From Utricularia gibba (Eukaryota; Streptophyta; Magnoliopsida; Lamiales; Lentibulariaceae): a stretch of DNA of 64,000 nt. The notes beneath the pieces were generated by a model. It did not search any database, was not told the origin of the DNA, and saw nothing but the letters and a program-made list of their open reading frames with translations. Both the position numbers and the translations under genes were made by a program. Position 1 is the stretch's first letter. Every line of letters begins with the position of its first letter. The stretch is from positions 2,666,001 to 2,730,000 of the forward strand of contig NEEC01000009.1 in the NCBI GenBank assembly GCA_002189035.1. The letters run 5' to 3'. Positions 43,724-54,276 of this stretch are shown here, piece after piece.

Positions 43724-44561
43724 GGTGATCCAGAGAGACACACACACATACACCCACTTGTAAGTGTTGATTAAAAAAATGAGACACCAATTTATTTCTT
43801 AAAATGACGTTAGAAAAGAAAGCAGACGCCCCTTTTTCATCATATTTTAAATAATATCAAATCATCGTGAGTATAATAATAATAATACCTTTTAACTTGG
43901 GCTGCACGCCAGATCAGCATATCTGCGTCCCCTCTAAATTTCGATCGCGACATCCTTCTACCGGAAGAGAGGATGAGGGTGATACTGGAGAGATGCTCAA
44001 TGCGGAAGAATGAAGCAAGGGTTTTCGATGGATCCACAGATAAGAAAGGGCTCAACAGGGGAGGGAAGAGGGATATATGAAAAAGCTGAAGCTTCTTTCT
44101 GTTGGCAGGAAATTAGGATGGGGAAAGACAAGAAAGAGGATTCATGATTCGATGGTAAATGGCAGATCAAGATGCTTTCGCGAGGCTGGAGTGGAAGTAT
44201 GATACCAAAACAGAGATGAGGGTTTACCCTTGTGATGGACTGAGTGAATGAGGAAAGTGATTTGGTGGAAGCTGGAACCAGAGAGTGAAGATGATGACCA
44301 AAGATCTTGAAACACATTCTTGCATCAAGATCATCTGAAGAATAGTTAGATAGCCTGAGCAACATATGGCTTTTATTATCCAAGGACAATAACTACAAAG
44401 TCTTTGCATATCCTTATTCCTGGGAATCTGCATAGTTATCTATACCAGTTTAGTTTCAGCAACAATTCGACTGACGAACCGAGAAACAGGGGCTCGAAAC
44501 CTTACCGAAATCAGAAGTGCTTCGTTTCCATTTGGGGAAAAGGTACTGGACATTTCATATT
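43724..44561. other. 3' flanks of F-box and V-ATPase E genes
   Basis: Convergent 3' ends. Minus-strand frames here (for example 43997-44389) lack domain features and probably lie in the 3' untranslated region or beyond. No gene supported. Confidence 0.35.
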
Positions 44562-45760
44562 TCAGGCGATGCTCTTCCCAAACAGGCTCTTGCGTATCTG
44601 AAGCATAACAAGAAGAACGTTAGGTTTTACTATGCCAACAGTTACTTAACTGAAAAAGGTGCTACTTTGGGACTAAACATCATACAAGTTGTTTGTGACG
44701 CATACCTCAGGCAGCTTTTTACGGAACACGACTTCCAATCTGGCATCAAGACTGTTCTCGTACACGATTTTCCCATCCCTAGATGCCAAAACCACGCCTC
44801 CAGAACTACAGGGTAAAGAAACAAGAATCAACTTTTAACTCATATGGCTCTCTCCCTGCCGAACTACCTTCAATGAGCAATTACAATTCTTTCTGAAAAC
44901 TAGTAAGTTCAGGCGTTCACAGGATTCTTCTTACCAGGAAGGGCCATGATCGTTGTCTGACGAAGGGGCTGGTGGAAGGTTCACTCCATCGACTATGATT
45001 TCAGGGGTATGGACATTTGCCTTCCCAGCATACTCATCTTTGGCTCGCTGCAGGATTGACTCTACCAATGATATATCCTCTTTACGACACCGCAGCAATA
45101 CAGAGGGCTCTCTGAGCCTCAGCAGACCCTGAGACGCACAGATGCATGTTTATTTCTAATCGAACCAAAGCACTTATGCTTGAAGAATCCACAATTTACA
45201 CCGATGTCGAGCACCCTAAAAAGTAGCAACCTGAACAACAAGATCCTTGAGAAGATGCCGGTAGCTGTCTTGGTCGCCACTAACCTTCAGCAGCTCATTA
45301 GATGCAGCATCCTTCATTTCGTTGACTAAATCATCCTGTGCTTGAAGAACTCTTAGTCGAGAGGCATTCAATTGCATTGAGTAGTCACTGTGGACAGCAC
45401 GCAAATCGATACATTCAGAAATCAGCGATCATGAGAAATGCACAGATCAACATAATCGGAAAACAGCGTTCAATTGAAAACCTTACATTTTCTTCCGCAC
45501 TTCGACTTGCTTATCTTTCCGCTCGTACTCTTGCTTGATCTTCTTCTTCTCAGCTTCCACTAGCTGCAGCTTCTCGATATTGAATTCCTACAACGAAACG
45601 AAGAGAATCCGTTCAGATCCTTAAACAAACCCCGATTCTGATGGCGGCAGATTCTGACTTCTTCAGCGGAGACGGAAATCTCGTTGGCTTTCTCCTCCGC
45701 CTCCTGGCGGATGAAGCGGACCATCTGGTGGATCTGCTTGGAGACATCGACGTCGTTCAT
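44562..45760 (-). CDS. VHA-E: V-type H+-ATPase subunit E
   Basis: Peripheral stalk subunit of the vacuolar proton pump. Six exons: 45659-45760, 45487-45587, 45231-45387, 44935-45128, 44706-44805 and 44562-44597, adding up to 690 bases or 229 residues, the usual family length. It starts MNDVDVSKQIHQMVRFIRQE, continues with EFNIEKLQLVEAEKKKI and DYSMQLNASRL (the long stalk helix), then LLRLREPSVLLRC, CSGGVVLASRDGKIVYENSLD and the ending IRKSLFG. The last two exons are short; without them the protein would appear to end early at HGPSW. The final residues after IRKSLFG (KSIA) differ from the common ending. Intact. Confidence 0.94.
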
Positions 45761-46346
45761 CTTCGGATCGGAATCAAGTCCCCTTGGAATCGCAAATTCT
45801 CCCCACGACGGCAAGAAAGGGGAAGGTAAAGGTAGTCGATCACTCGGAGTCGCTAGCACGTTCTAAATATATACAAATGCCCCTTTTTGGGCGGAGAATA
45901 CGTGTCCGTTTTAATCCGAAATGGGCCCTTTTTCCTTTTATTAAATCCAATATATTCCGCATATTTTTCATAAAATCCTGGTCTGACTTGATCATTTTTT
46001 AGGATATTATTTTTTTATTTAAATATGTTCATATCTCCATGTATAACTAATGTGAAATATTATCTAAATATATTATCATTAAATAATAAATAATAAATAT
46101 ATATATTATTGTTTATAAGTGAAGTTATTTGTTTCAATGTACATATTTATAAAATGAAATTTATTTTATTTAATTATCGTATATATTATTTTTATATTGA
46201 AAAAATGATTTCATTTTATATCACGTAAAATACATTCCAAAATCCAAAACACCGCTTCCTCGTAAGGTGTTATTATTCATAGAAGTCGAAGGTGTCATTT
46301 TTTATTCCCGTGATAAATAAACGTAGTGCACAACGTGCTGCGCGCT
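45761..46346. other. VHA-E promoter and CLE 3' flank
   Basis: The first 130 bases are the VHA-E leader. The stretch 45990-46230 is extremely AT-rich. A CACGTGC-like AACGTGCTG occurs near 46332. No exon. Confidence 0.4.
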
Positions 46347-46817
46347 TCATGGGCACGAGGAGTTCGGGTATTGACAATTATGCAGAGGGTTGGGCCCTCC
46401 CGGAACCTCCCTAAGCTCCCGCATCGCCCTCAAAATCTCTTCATCGTAACTCGGAACCTCCTTCGCCTCCTCCAACAACTGTTCGCTCCATTTACGAGGA
46501 TATGAAAAATAAGCTCGAGGTTCTCAGGAATTTTCGCTATCAAATACAGGCGAAGATCATGTAAATTGTTTGCATATTACCTGGGAATGAAGAAGCTGCA
46601 CCTTGTGTACGTCTCTGGTGCAGTCTGCAAGTAACATTCGAAATTAGCGAAAGTGCGGGAATCAAATCGGAAAAAAAAATGATGATCGATCGGAACGGGC
46701 GGTTTCCGTTCAGGTGGTGATTCGATTCCACTGACCGGCGACGTTGGTGAAGACGAGGCTGATTAGAACGAGGAGGCAGACAGCGGCGGCGGCCTTGGAA
46801 ATCATATTAACCGCCAT
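46347..46817 (-). CDS. CLE signalling peptide precursor (CLV3/CLE40 gene structure)
   Basis: Small secreted peptide hormone gene hidden by two introns. Exons: 46736-46817, 46581-46624 and 46347-46478, joined in phases 1 and 0, 258 bases or 85 residues. A signal peptide (MAVNMISKAAAAVCLLVLIS) is followed by a variable region and, near the C-terminus, the CLE dodecapeptide REVPGGPNPLHN, fitting the family pattern R-x-V-P-x-G-P-x-P-L-H-N. Eight residues follow it. Most CLE genes have no intron; the three-exon form with a tiny middle exon is that of CLV3-type genes. Such peptides act through CLV1/BAM-type receptor kinases in meristem or vascular control. A second gene of the same build lies 1.2 kb upstream at 48026-48482. 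Confidence 0.82.
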
Positions 46818-47450
46818 TTTAATCCAAATCGGTGCTTTCAGATGAACTGCGCGTCGGGATATTTATAGACTGAAAAATATCCCGAATAACGGTAAATTGA
46901 ATGCGCTGTAATGTTTTCTTATTTTCAAAATATTTTCAACGTTGATGGCGAATCTGGGAAACGGATGGTAAATTCAAAAAAAAAGATATTTTTAATAAAT
47001 ACGAAAATTGCCGCATTCGTATTCGCAAAATTAGTAATTCAACATTTTTTTAAATAAATTAACACGAATATCCAATGAAATAAATACATGACAAATTACT
47101 ATATTGACCAAAAAATAAATATGGCAATTTTTAAGTAGTAGGGTGTGAGGTTTTGGTAAGGAGAAATAACTCCGTAAGATTCACCTTTTTTGGTCGATCA
47201 TTTACAAAAGCGGTTATAGATTATATATTTTAAAATAAATAATAAAATTAATTAAAATTAATATTAAAATTCACCTGTTGAGTGGGACCCATGAAATTTG
47301 TATGACAGTTGTGTTTGTGGGAGGGTGGTTGATTAGGTCTTAATCGGCGCTATGGTTGGGGAGCTTGGGCAACAAGGGCTGATCATGGTGGTGCCGTAGG
47401 CAGCGGCGATGGCGTTTTCTTCTTGCGGGAGAAGGCCGTGGGTCGAATCG

Positions 47451-47960
47451 AGCTTGGGCCGCCTTTCTAGTGGCAAGGTGTTTGAACGCATTGAATCGGA
47501 TTCGGAATTAAGCGTGGGTTCCCTTTGATGTCGCCATCCTTGAGGCATCACCGTGCGACCTTCTTCTCATGTGATGGTGGGGACGGCGGTTGCTGACATG
47601 TATTCGGAATGGGGTGCCTTTGATTTGGGTAAGATTATTATTTGATCACATGCGTTTGGCAGCAGTGGTTTCATGGAATGCGGTGGGGTGAGTTTGAAGA
47701 AGCAGTTAACATGTTCGATGAAATGCCCGACAAGCAATTTCAACATGCTGCTATCGAATATTTTATGAAGCCATTGGAGGTTTGGTTGGTGCGGGAGATA
47801 TGAGGATGAAGATGAAGGCTCATGAGGTGCAAAAGAAACCAGGAGTGGCGTCATTTAGCAGGGGATAAATATCATCCTGACACCGTTTGCGTTCACTTTG
47901 TTCTGAATCACCTGTTGGGTGAACTTAGACAACTTGCCTTCCTGCATGGCACTACTACTG
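47451..47960 (+). pseudogene. Decayed PPR protein gene fragment (E-motif end)
   Basis: Pieces of a PLS-class pentatricopeptide repeat protein appear in order but in different frames: SLGRLSSGKVF (47451), VMVGTAVADMYSEWGAFDL (47571), FDHMRLAAVVSWNAV, EEAVNMFDEMPDK (near 47693), MKMKAHEVQKKPGV (near 47805) and AGDKYHPDT...LNHLLGELRQ (to about 47940), which is the E motif. Stops and shifts separate them and several repeats are missing, so no product is possible. These proteins normally edit or process organelle RNA. The fragment lies between the two CLE genes, on the opposite strand. Confidence 0.65.
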
Positions 47961-48025
47961 TCAAAACAAATCCTAATCCTAGAAAGTTTTCTGCTGCGGG
48001 TGCCAGATGCAGAACAGTTAGTCCC

Positions 48026-48482
48026 TCATGGAACTCCTGGCTTCTGAGGATCCTGTCCAGCATGGTGCAACGGGTCAGGCCCTGCCGGAACTGTCCTCAG
48101 CTTTGAGCCCTCTGCAATCTCCTTGTTCAAACCTCCACCATAACGGCTCTTCAAAGCCATCTTCCTCACTTCCAAGAGCAACTGAAAGGTGTACGCACCA
48201 TTAGGTCCCATATGCGCGTACAAAGAGTAAGTAACATTTTTTTTTTTTTTGTCTAATGCACGTCCTCCATTATTACCTCCCACGCAGAGCTTGCAGCTTG
48301 TCCACACTCCTGCTGCACTCTGTGATAACAACATCATTACATCTTGTATAAAATAAGAAATGCTCTCATGTTTTTAACACAGATAGCTAACCAGCAGCCT
48401 CACTGAGGAAGAAGAAGCAGACCAGCACCATCAACAAACAAGGAGCAGCAACCACAAAACCAGAACCCCCGTTTCTCGCCAT
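48026..48482 (-). CDS. CLV3: CLV3-like CLE peptide precursor
   Basis: Candidate orthologue of CLAVATA3, the stem-cell-restricting peptide of the shoot meristem. Exons: 48392-48482, 48277-48317 and 48026-48181, phases 1 and 0, 288 bases or 95 residues (Arabidopsis CLV3 has 96). Signal peptide with the core PCLLMVLVCFFFLSEAAG; CLE dodecapeptide RTVPAGPDPLHH, one residue from the RTVPSGPDPLHH of CLV3; and a Pro/Gln tail of 12 residues, as in CLV3. The acceptor of exon 2 is ambiguous (two AGs two bases apart); only the second closes the phase to exon 3. The exon pattern matches the CLE gene at 46347-46817. Predicted to be perceived by CLV1/CLV2-type receptors and to repress WUS. Confidence 0.83.
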
Positions 48483-49397
48483 TGGAACAACCTGAGACAC
48501 TGCGTAGAGGCCAAGCCACGAGGGAGGACGCATTTATAATGGGAGGAGGAAGCAACAAAAGAAGTTGGGGAGAAGGAATGATTGCATGAAGCAGCCATTT
48601 CCAAGTGAGTTCAGGGGCTATGAAATGACACAGAGGGTTTTTTTAGCACAAAAGAAGGGGGACTGAGGAAACGTTAATGATCATCCACTATTGGGCGTGG
48701 ATTGCTTTCTGGTCGGCGCCGTTCAGGAATGGATGGGCCGGGGGACTGTCACATGACATGGATGACGTCGTTGCTATGAGTTCTGAGGCATATGCACATT
48801 GCCACTGCAGTTGCTTCCTGCCTAACGGTCATGTCATAGGGATCTCCTTTCGCCCCGAAAAGGAGTTGCGTACTTTTATACAAATATATTAGATATTTTT
48901 AATACTTTTTTTAAAAAAATATTTATTTTTTATTTTTAAAATTTTTTCTGAAACGACATCACCTATAGTCGTCCACCGTGCCGTACATCAAGCGCCAGTG
49001 GGACAAAAGGTATGATGGAGACTGGTGAATAACAAAAACTTTCTCATACCTTGTAAATGTATAAGAAAATGATATATCTAGGAGGGCATTGTAACATATA
49101 ATTAATGATTTTGAATTATTTGTATTTAATAAATATATATTTAAAATTATATTTTATTTAGAATATATGTATAAATTAATAGCTTTTAAAAATATTTTTA
49201 AAGAATTTATGTGAATATTTTATAAAATAACACGTGAATTAGAAGATCTCTGCGTCTGCGCCGCCTTGCTGTTCTTGTGCTTGAAAATTTGTGCGTCGGG
49301 AGAAAAAATCCAAGAAATCGTTGATTCTTTGGGAAGCGTGCAGATTTGGATTCGGTTGGGGTTGGGGTCGATCGTCAGAGCTTCTGTTGCTGGTAGT
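48483..49397. promoter_or_regulatory. Divergent region between CLV3-like and NHL genes
   Basis: About 900 bases upstream of both genes. The first 200 bases are the CLV3-like leader and core promoter. The region 48890-48950 and 49080-49215 is AT-rich. TGACATGACATGG and GATGACGTCG occur near 48750. No coding exon seen. Confidence 0.4.
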
Positions 49398-50150
49398 ATG
49401 GCGGAGCGTGATGGACCCGTAACTGGGTATCCGGTCCCTAATCCCAACGGTTATGCCCCGAATCCGCCGCCGCCCGCCGCTTACCCCTATGCGGCTCCTC
49501 CTAACAACGCTTACTACAACCACCAAAGCAACAATCCTTACTACCTTTCGGAGCCGTATAATGTCCGCCGCACCGTCTGGCTGCGCCGTGTACTGGCTTT
49601 TTTCATCGCCGTAGTTGTGGTTTTCGCGGCTATTTTGTTCATTGTGTGGTTGGTCCTCCGGCCTTCCGTGCCGCAGTTCCGGGTAAACTCATTATCGATT
49701 TCGAATTTCACTTTGAGTAATGACTCCTTGGTATCCCTCTCCTCGGATGTCAATCTCACAGCCCGAAACCCTAGCAAGAGGATGTCTCTGTATTATGATC
49801 AGTTGGAAGCAAACCTTATTTACGAAGCATGGTCACTTTCAGAAACAATGGTATCCCCATTCTCGCAGGGTACTAGAAATGTGACTTCTTTTTCAGTAAG
49901 CTTCGCGGCGGCGGGCAGTTTTCTTGATGTGTCTGCGGCGCAGAGGGTAAACAGTGATTTGAGAAGCAATCAACATGTTCGGCTTGATTTGAGGATTTTA
50001 TCTAGAGTTCAATTTCAAGCTAAGGCTTTTAGAACTAGATGGAGGTTATTGAGGGTGTTTTGTGGGGATTTGACAATACAATTTACACGCACTAACAGTA
50101 GCTACTCCGGCTTCTTGGTTAGCCCAATGCAATGTCGTGTGGAGATTTGA
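49398..50150 (+). CDS. NDR1/HIN1-like (NHL, LEA_2) membrane protein
   Basis: Intronless, 250 residues. A Pro/Tyr/Asn-rich cytoplasmic N-terminus (NGYAPNPPPPAAYPYA) is followed by RRVLAFFIAVVVVFAAILFIVWLVL, a membrane helix, and a LEA_2-type extracellular domain with the usual RPxxPQFRV and ARNPSKRMSLYYD motifs and several N-glycosylation sites. NHL proteins act at the plasma membrane in defence and plasmodesmal functions. I start at MAERDGP (49398); an in-frame ATG at 49266 would add 44 residues with no family match. Resembles the NHL10/NHL3 type; subgroup not settled. Confidence 0.88.
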   Translation: MAERDGPVTGYPVPNPNGYAPNPPPPAAYPYAAPPNNAYYNHQSNNPYYLSEPYNVRRTVWLRRVLAFFIAVVVVFAAILFIVWLVLRPSVPQFRVNSLSISNFTLSNDSLVSLSSDVNLTARNPSKRMSLYYDQLEANLIYEAWSLSETMVSPFSQGTRNVTSFSVSFAAAGSFLDVSAAQRVNSDLRSNQHVRLDLRILSRVQFQAKAFRTRWRLLRVFCGDLTIQFTRTNSSYSGFLVSPMQCRVEI

Positions 50151-50649
50151 GGTTTAAATAAAAGGAAACCTTAGTTTTGTATCATTTTATTACTGCTTTT
50201 TGGTGATGTATTCAGGATGGGAGTTGCATAGCATGCAACTTCTTTGTAAATTATGTTATATCGAACCGAGATGAGCTGTCTATGCTGCAGTTCATATACA
50301 TCATTTTCGTGTGGAGTATTGACTTAAGAAAAAAAAATACTTTCAGCTGAGTTTTGTATCATTTGTTATTGCTTTTTGATGATGAATCCTGGTTAGAAGT
50401 TGCATATTATGCTTCGTCTCTGTAAATTGTGAGTATTGTTACCGGGAACCAAGACGAGCTTTTTGTGCTGCACTTCATGTACATCCAAGATCCTGCTTCT
50501 ATTTGTGAACTGTCGTTTTGTCTTCACTCACCATTTCATGGCTTCTTCCGGGCGAAGAGTAAACACCATTTTCAAACTACGGAACTTGTGAGGTTTTGGT
50601 TAAGGTGAGTAATGAGTCTCAAGTTTGCATTTTTACGAAGAAAGAGGTA
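50151..50649. other. 3' flanks of convergent NHL and ALMT genes
   Basis: Holds an imperfect direct duplication: near 50172-50260 and 50347-50440 both contain TTTTGTATCATTT.TTA.TGCTTTTTG.TGATG and a following GAAGTTGCAT/TCTGTAAATT block. It lies in the NHL 3' untranslated region. No exon. Confidence 0.5.
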
Positions 50650-52297
50650 TTACATTTTCATGCATACAATTGGAACATTGATCACAACATTCTTGATGCT
50701 GCCATTTTTGTCATCTTCTTGTCTACTTTTTTCTCTGAAGTTCGCGAGTTCGCTGAGCTCCTTCACCGCTTCGCCAATGCTCTCCACGCTGCTAACTGTA
50801 TCGATCAGCATCGAAGCAACTCCGGCTAAGGGCGCAAATTGGAGCAGGTTGTTGTGACGATTCTCCGAAATCAAGAGGGTTCCTATGTTTTTGGCTGCTG
50901 TCTCCATACTACCTGTTTGGAGACTCGGCCGAGTCATCGTCTTCAGTGCCCGGGCAGCTTCTCTCAGCGCTTTCGCTGCCTCGTTGCTCACGCTTGTAAA
51001 CGCGTCTTGGAACGGATCTTGTATTTTTATTTCCTGCTGTCCGCGAGAGTGTTAGTGCTTTGTAGTGGTCAAAGGTGGATTTTTTAGGGTAATTGTCGAA
51101 GAAGGGGGTTTCTGGGATTCCATACATGAGTTTTCGAGTTGAGGAAGATGGTTAGAGCGTCGACTTTGCGGCCGCATTCCCTTGTAAGATTTCCAATTTT
51201 GAGGTACTGCTGCCATGGATGACAGTACTTAAAGCGTCCATGACCCGGTTCCCATCTTGCGAAGTTCGCCTGAAATTTACAGGTCACAGTCATGTTTCTC
51301 CATGGAATTGTAACTCAATAATTTTCATTTTTTCACACACCAAGATTTCTTCTTTGTTTTTGGAATCTGCTAGAATGCTGGTTATGGTGCTAACTGACTG
51401 TTTGCTCTTCTCTGTTTGTCCTCCTGCTTCTGTTGTTGTGAGGCAATCTGAAAAAGGAGGTTAGAAGAAGTTTTTAAGAGCATGCCATTATGTTTTAGAA
51501 TAGTTGTGCTTTTATTGTAGGCTTTGGAGTGAACCTTCCAGGGAATTCGCAATTTTGTCGATGTTTTTAGCAATGAGATTCTGAAGATCTTCTCCAGCCC
51601 AAACGGGACTAACAAAGATGGCCACCATCAGGCAAGTTGATGCACCAACTAGTATTGTGCATAGCCTTTTCTGAGCCAACATAAGTACATCATCTGTTCT
51701 GTAGCCTGATATGGAAATGAGGCAGAATGTTAAGATGAACATCAGCATTCCATAGTCGTATCTGGCTTTCACTTGGGGAAGGAATCGCAGGAATGTCGAA
51801 GTTACAGCTGCAGGAGTGAGGGAATCATATCTGAGCTTCCGATAGGTTCTAAAGTAACTTTCTTGCCTGTGTTACTTTACCATGTATGAAGACGAATAGT
51901 GCACTCAGTAAAGGTTCACCAGTCTTCCCTGAAAGAGTGGCCAAGTGATGAGCTCCGATGCCTAAGCCTCCGGCTACTAATGTTGCAAGTCCCTTATTTA
52001 CTCCTTTTCCCAGTGTTGCTCCTGGAAGATAACAAATGAGGAACTGTGTTTGTTCTTTAGGATTATTGATGCAGAATGTGATAGTATCATACCGACGGAG
52101 TACTCAAAGATGACCACAACTGTGATTACAGCCCATATTGAAGAGTCTCCAAAGTTGTTGTAGAATGGCTGAAGGTAATAGAACAGAGAAACAATTGTGA
52201 GCGCTAGGCCAACTTTAAATGAATGGATCAATCTCCTTGGATCCTCCTTTGCTATCTTGACCATTTGATGCACTGATTCATTCATTTTAGTCTCCAT
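50650..52297 (-). CDS. Aluminium-activated malate transporter (ALMT) family channel
   Basis: Anion channel of the ALMT family, conducting malate or other anions across the plasma membrane or tonoplast. Six exons: 52093-52297, 51881-52021, 51535-51807, 51341-51447, 51126-51269 and 50650-51033; 1254 bases or 417 residues, all phases closing. The N-terminal half has six membrane helices with SFKVGLALTIVSLFYYLQP, IWAVITVVVIFEYSVG-ATLGKG and LMFILTFCLISISGYR; the C-terminal half contains the family block FARWEPGHGRFKYCHPWQQYLKIG. It is most like the ALMT8/10 type by recollection. The C-terminal tail is short. No break. Confidence 0.92.
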
Positions 52298-54276
52298 GCT
52301 TGCGTAGATTCTTGCTTTTCTACTCCCTGAATGTCCATCTCAACAACTCAGTCTTCAACTCTACAACAAATTGAGTATCTGGCTTTGCTATGGGATTCTA
52401 CAAGCAGGCAACTTATATATATGAGTGGAGTCACTCCAGCATATGGCCCAAAGAATAGATCCTCTACGTATTGCCAGTTCCATACGAAATTTGCTGAAGA
52501 TGTGGTAGGAATGGCACATTCTCCCCACAAATGCATGGTAAAGGTAAAGATAGGTTAGTACCACTTGGTGATTACATTCGCCTAATGGAGGACAGTTTCA
52601 CTCAAAACTCAGTGATTTGGTCACTTTTTCTCTAGCTTGCCTTTGTATTTCCACCCTGTGTTGAAACGCTCATACCAACTATTGCGCATTGATGTTTAGT
52701 CAGAAACAAGTACAAGAGTGCTGACTGACATCAGATGAGATTTCTTAAACTGGGAGTTACTTTCATCCCTTTTTTACTCCCACTTTGTGTGGCCTTCATT
52801 TGCTAATTGCTTCCAGGTAGGCAGCTTTAGGTATGGAAGATCTTACACATATGGAACTAACTCCATTTGTCTGGGAACGAGACATTCCATGTCATGATGA
52901 GCTTTCAGTAGCTTTTTTCTTGTTGTGACTTTTCATTTGAGCCCTTGGTTTGGAATACCTCCAGCTACAGCAGCATATATGGATTTGATTTGATTCTCAT
53001 TACACCATTATCTCCTGTCCCAGCCATGCATATCACCCTTTTCTCTTTCTTGTCCAGCATTGAGGTTTTTAGACAAGTGATGTTACACCCAACAAACACA
53101 TCACCATTGCAGTTTTAAGTAGAATGAATGAAGGATTCTGGCATTATCTTCAACACATATATTCTATTGCTGTATTATTTCCCAGGACATGTACCTCATG
53201 GATGGATTCTCCAGACAGGGGTGGAGGCAGGGATGGAACATCATGAACCTGATCCTCCTGCTCAGTTCGTGGAACACATGAATCCACGGATGCCCCCCCC
53301 TGCGGTTCGTGCATCTACCGTTGCTTTTTCTTGTGTGTGTAATCTGCAGATGCCCGGCCTGGTTCCAATGGTAATGCCGTAGAAGGATCTAGACATCTAG
53401 TCCTAAGCATTCAGTTCCTGTGGATGGGATCCATCAAGGTAAACGCACTAGTAGCTCCTTCCTTTCCATGGCATGCTGATATTCTTCTTACCAGCAATAC
53501 CAGTTTATGTTAGCAACAGATGCTTTGGCTGTCGGAGTATCGGGTCTGATCGGTACTAGGTTTCATCGGTTCCGGAACCGTCGGTTTCGATTATTATGAT
53601 TCATTAGTTAATCAACTCTTTATATAATTTGAGTAAATTACTGATTTGAAATTATGTTTAATTTTATATTTAATTAGATTCAAATATACTATTTTAATTC
53701 TAGATAATTATTTTTTATATAATATTTTATAATATATTAAATTGTAAAAAAAGTGTAATTTAAAATTATGAATATTTTTAAAATGGATTATTTAATCAGT
53801 TTGGATTTTATTTTTTAAATATTTTTCGTAAACAAAATAAATTAATAATTAAAGAGAAGAAATTGCAGCATAGTAAATATTTTCGAGTAAAGAAATGTGC
53901 TTTAATCCTAATAATTGAGATGCAGGCGTGGACTCCTTTCATTGGTAGAGGCCAGGGTGGCAGTAGGGAGTGTCGTTTTTATTTATTTATTTAATTGGTT
54001 TTGGTGTATTAGACAATTACCGCGGAGCCCCTGTGGGTCCCGTGACTGTAGCCGTTTTAACTGAAGAAACGGAAAAAGTGAAATTACCCCTCGCGACAAA
54101 GTTGAAAGTCGGCACTCTGTAATTTCTTCTTCTTTTTGTTGTTGTTTTTGCGGATTCTTCTTTTTCCATATCGGTTTTTCGAAGATCCGCTCTTCTTCCT
54201 CCTTTTTTCTCCAAGGGATTTCACCAGTTTGGCTGATTGGATCCGAATTCACATACCGGTAAAAAAAAGATCGGAA
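52298..54276. promoter_or_regulatory. Long divergent region between ALMT and receptor-like kinase genes
   Basis: About 2 kb. Most shows no coding signal; 53620-53900 is AT-rich. A GC-richer island at 53190-53400 is listed separately. The last 200 bases are the leader of the kinase gene. Confidence 0.4.
53195..53392 (+). other. Unrecognised exon-like island
   Basis: After a TTTCCCAG acceptor-like site, an open frame runs through MEHHEPDPPAQFVEHMN, past an eight-C run (53292-53299), to a second AATCTGCAG and the ending MPGLVPMVMP with a stop at about 53382. The Pro/Met/His-rich composition and splice-like borders look like the end of a gene, but no upstream exon was found and I do not recognise it. 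It may be a gene remnant. Confidence 0.3.

Noticed and set aside
43997-44389. 130-codon minus-strand frame downstream of V-ATPase E
   Set aside because: No domain or conserved motif; positioned in 3' flanking sequence.
44517-44816. 99-codon plus-strand frame (MLRFHLGKRYW...)
   Set aside because: Opposite strand of the last two exons of V-ATPase subunit E, whose residues and phases account for this region.
54017-54252. Lys/Glu-rich minus-strand frames before the pseudokinase gene
   Set aside because: Complement of a T-rich leader; low complexity with no family feature.
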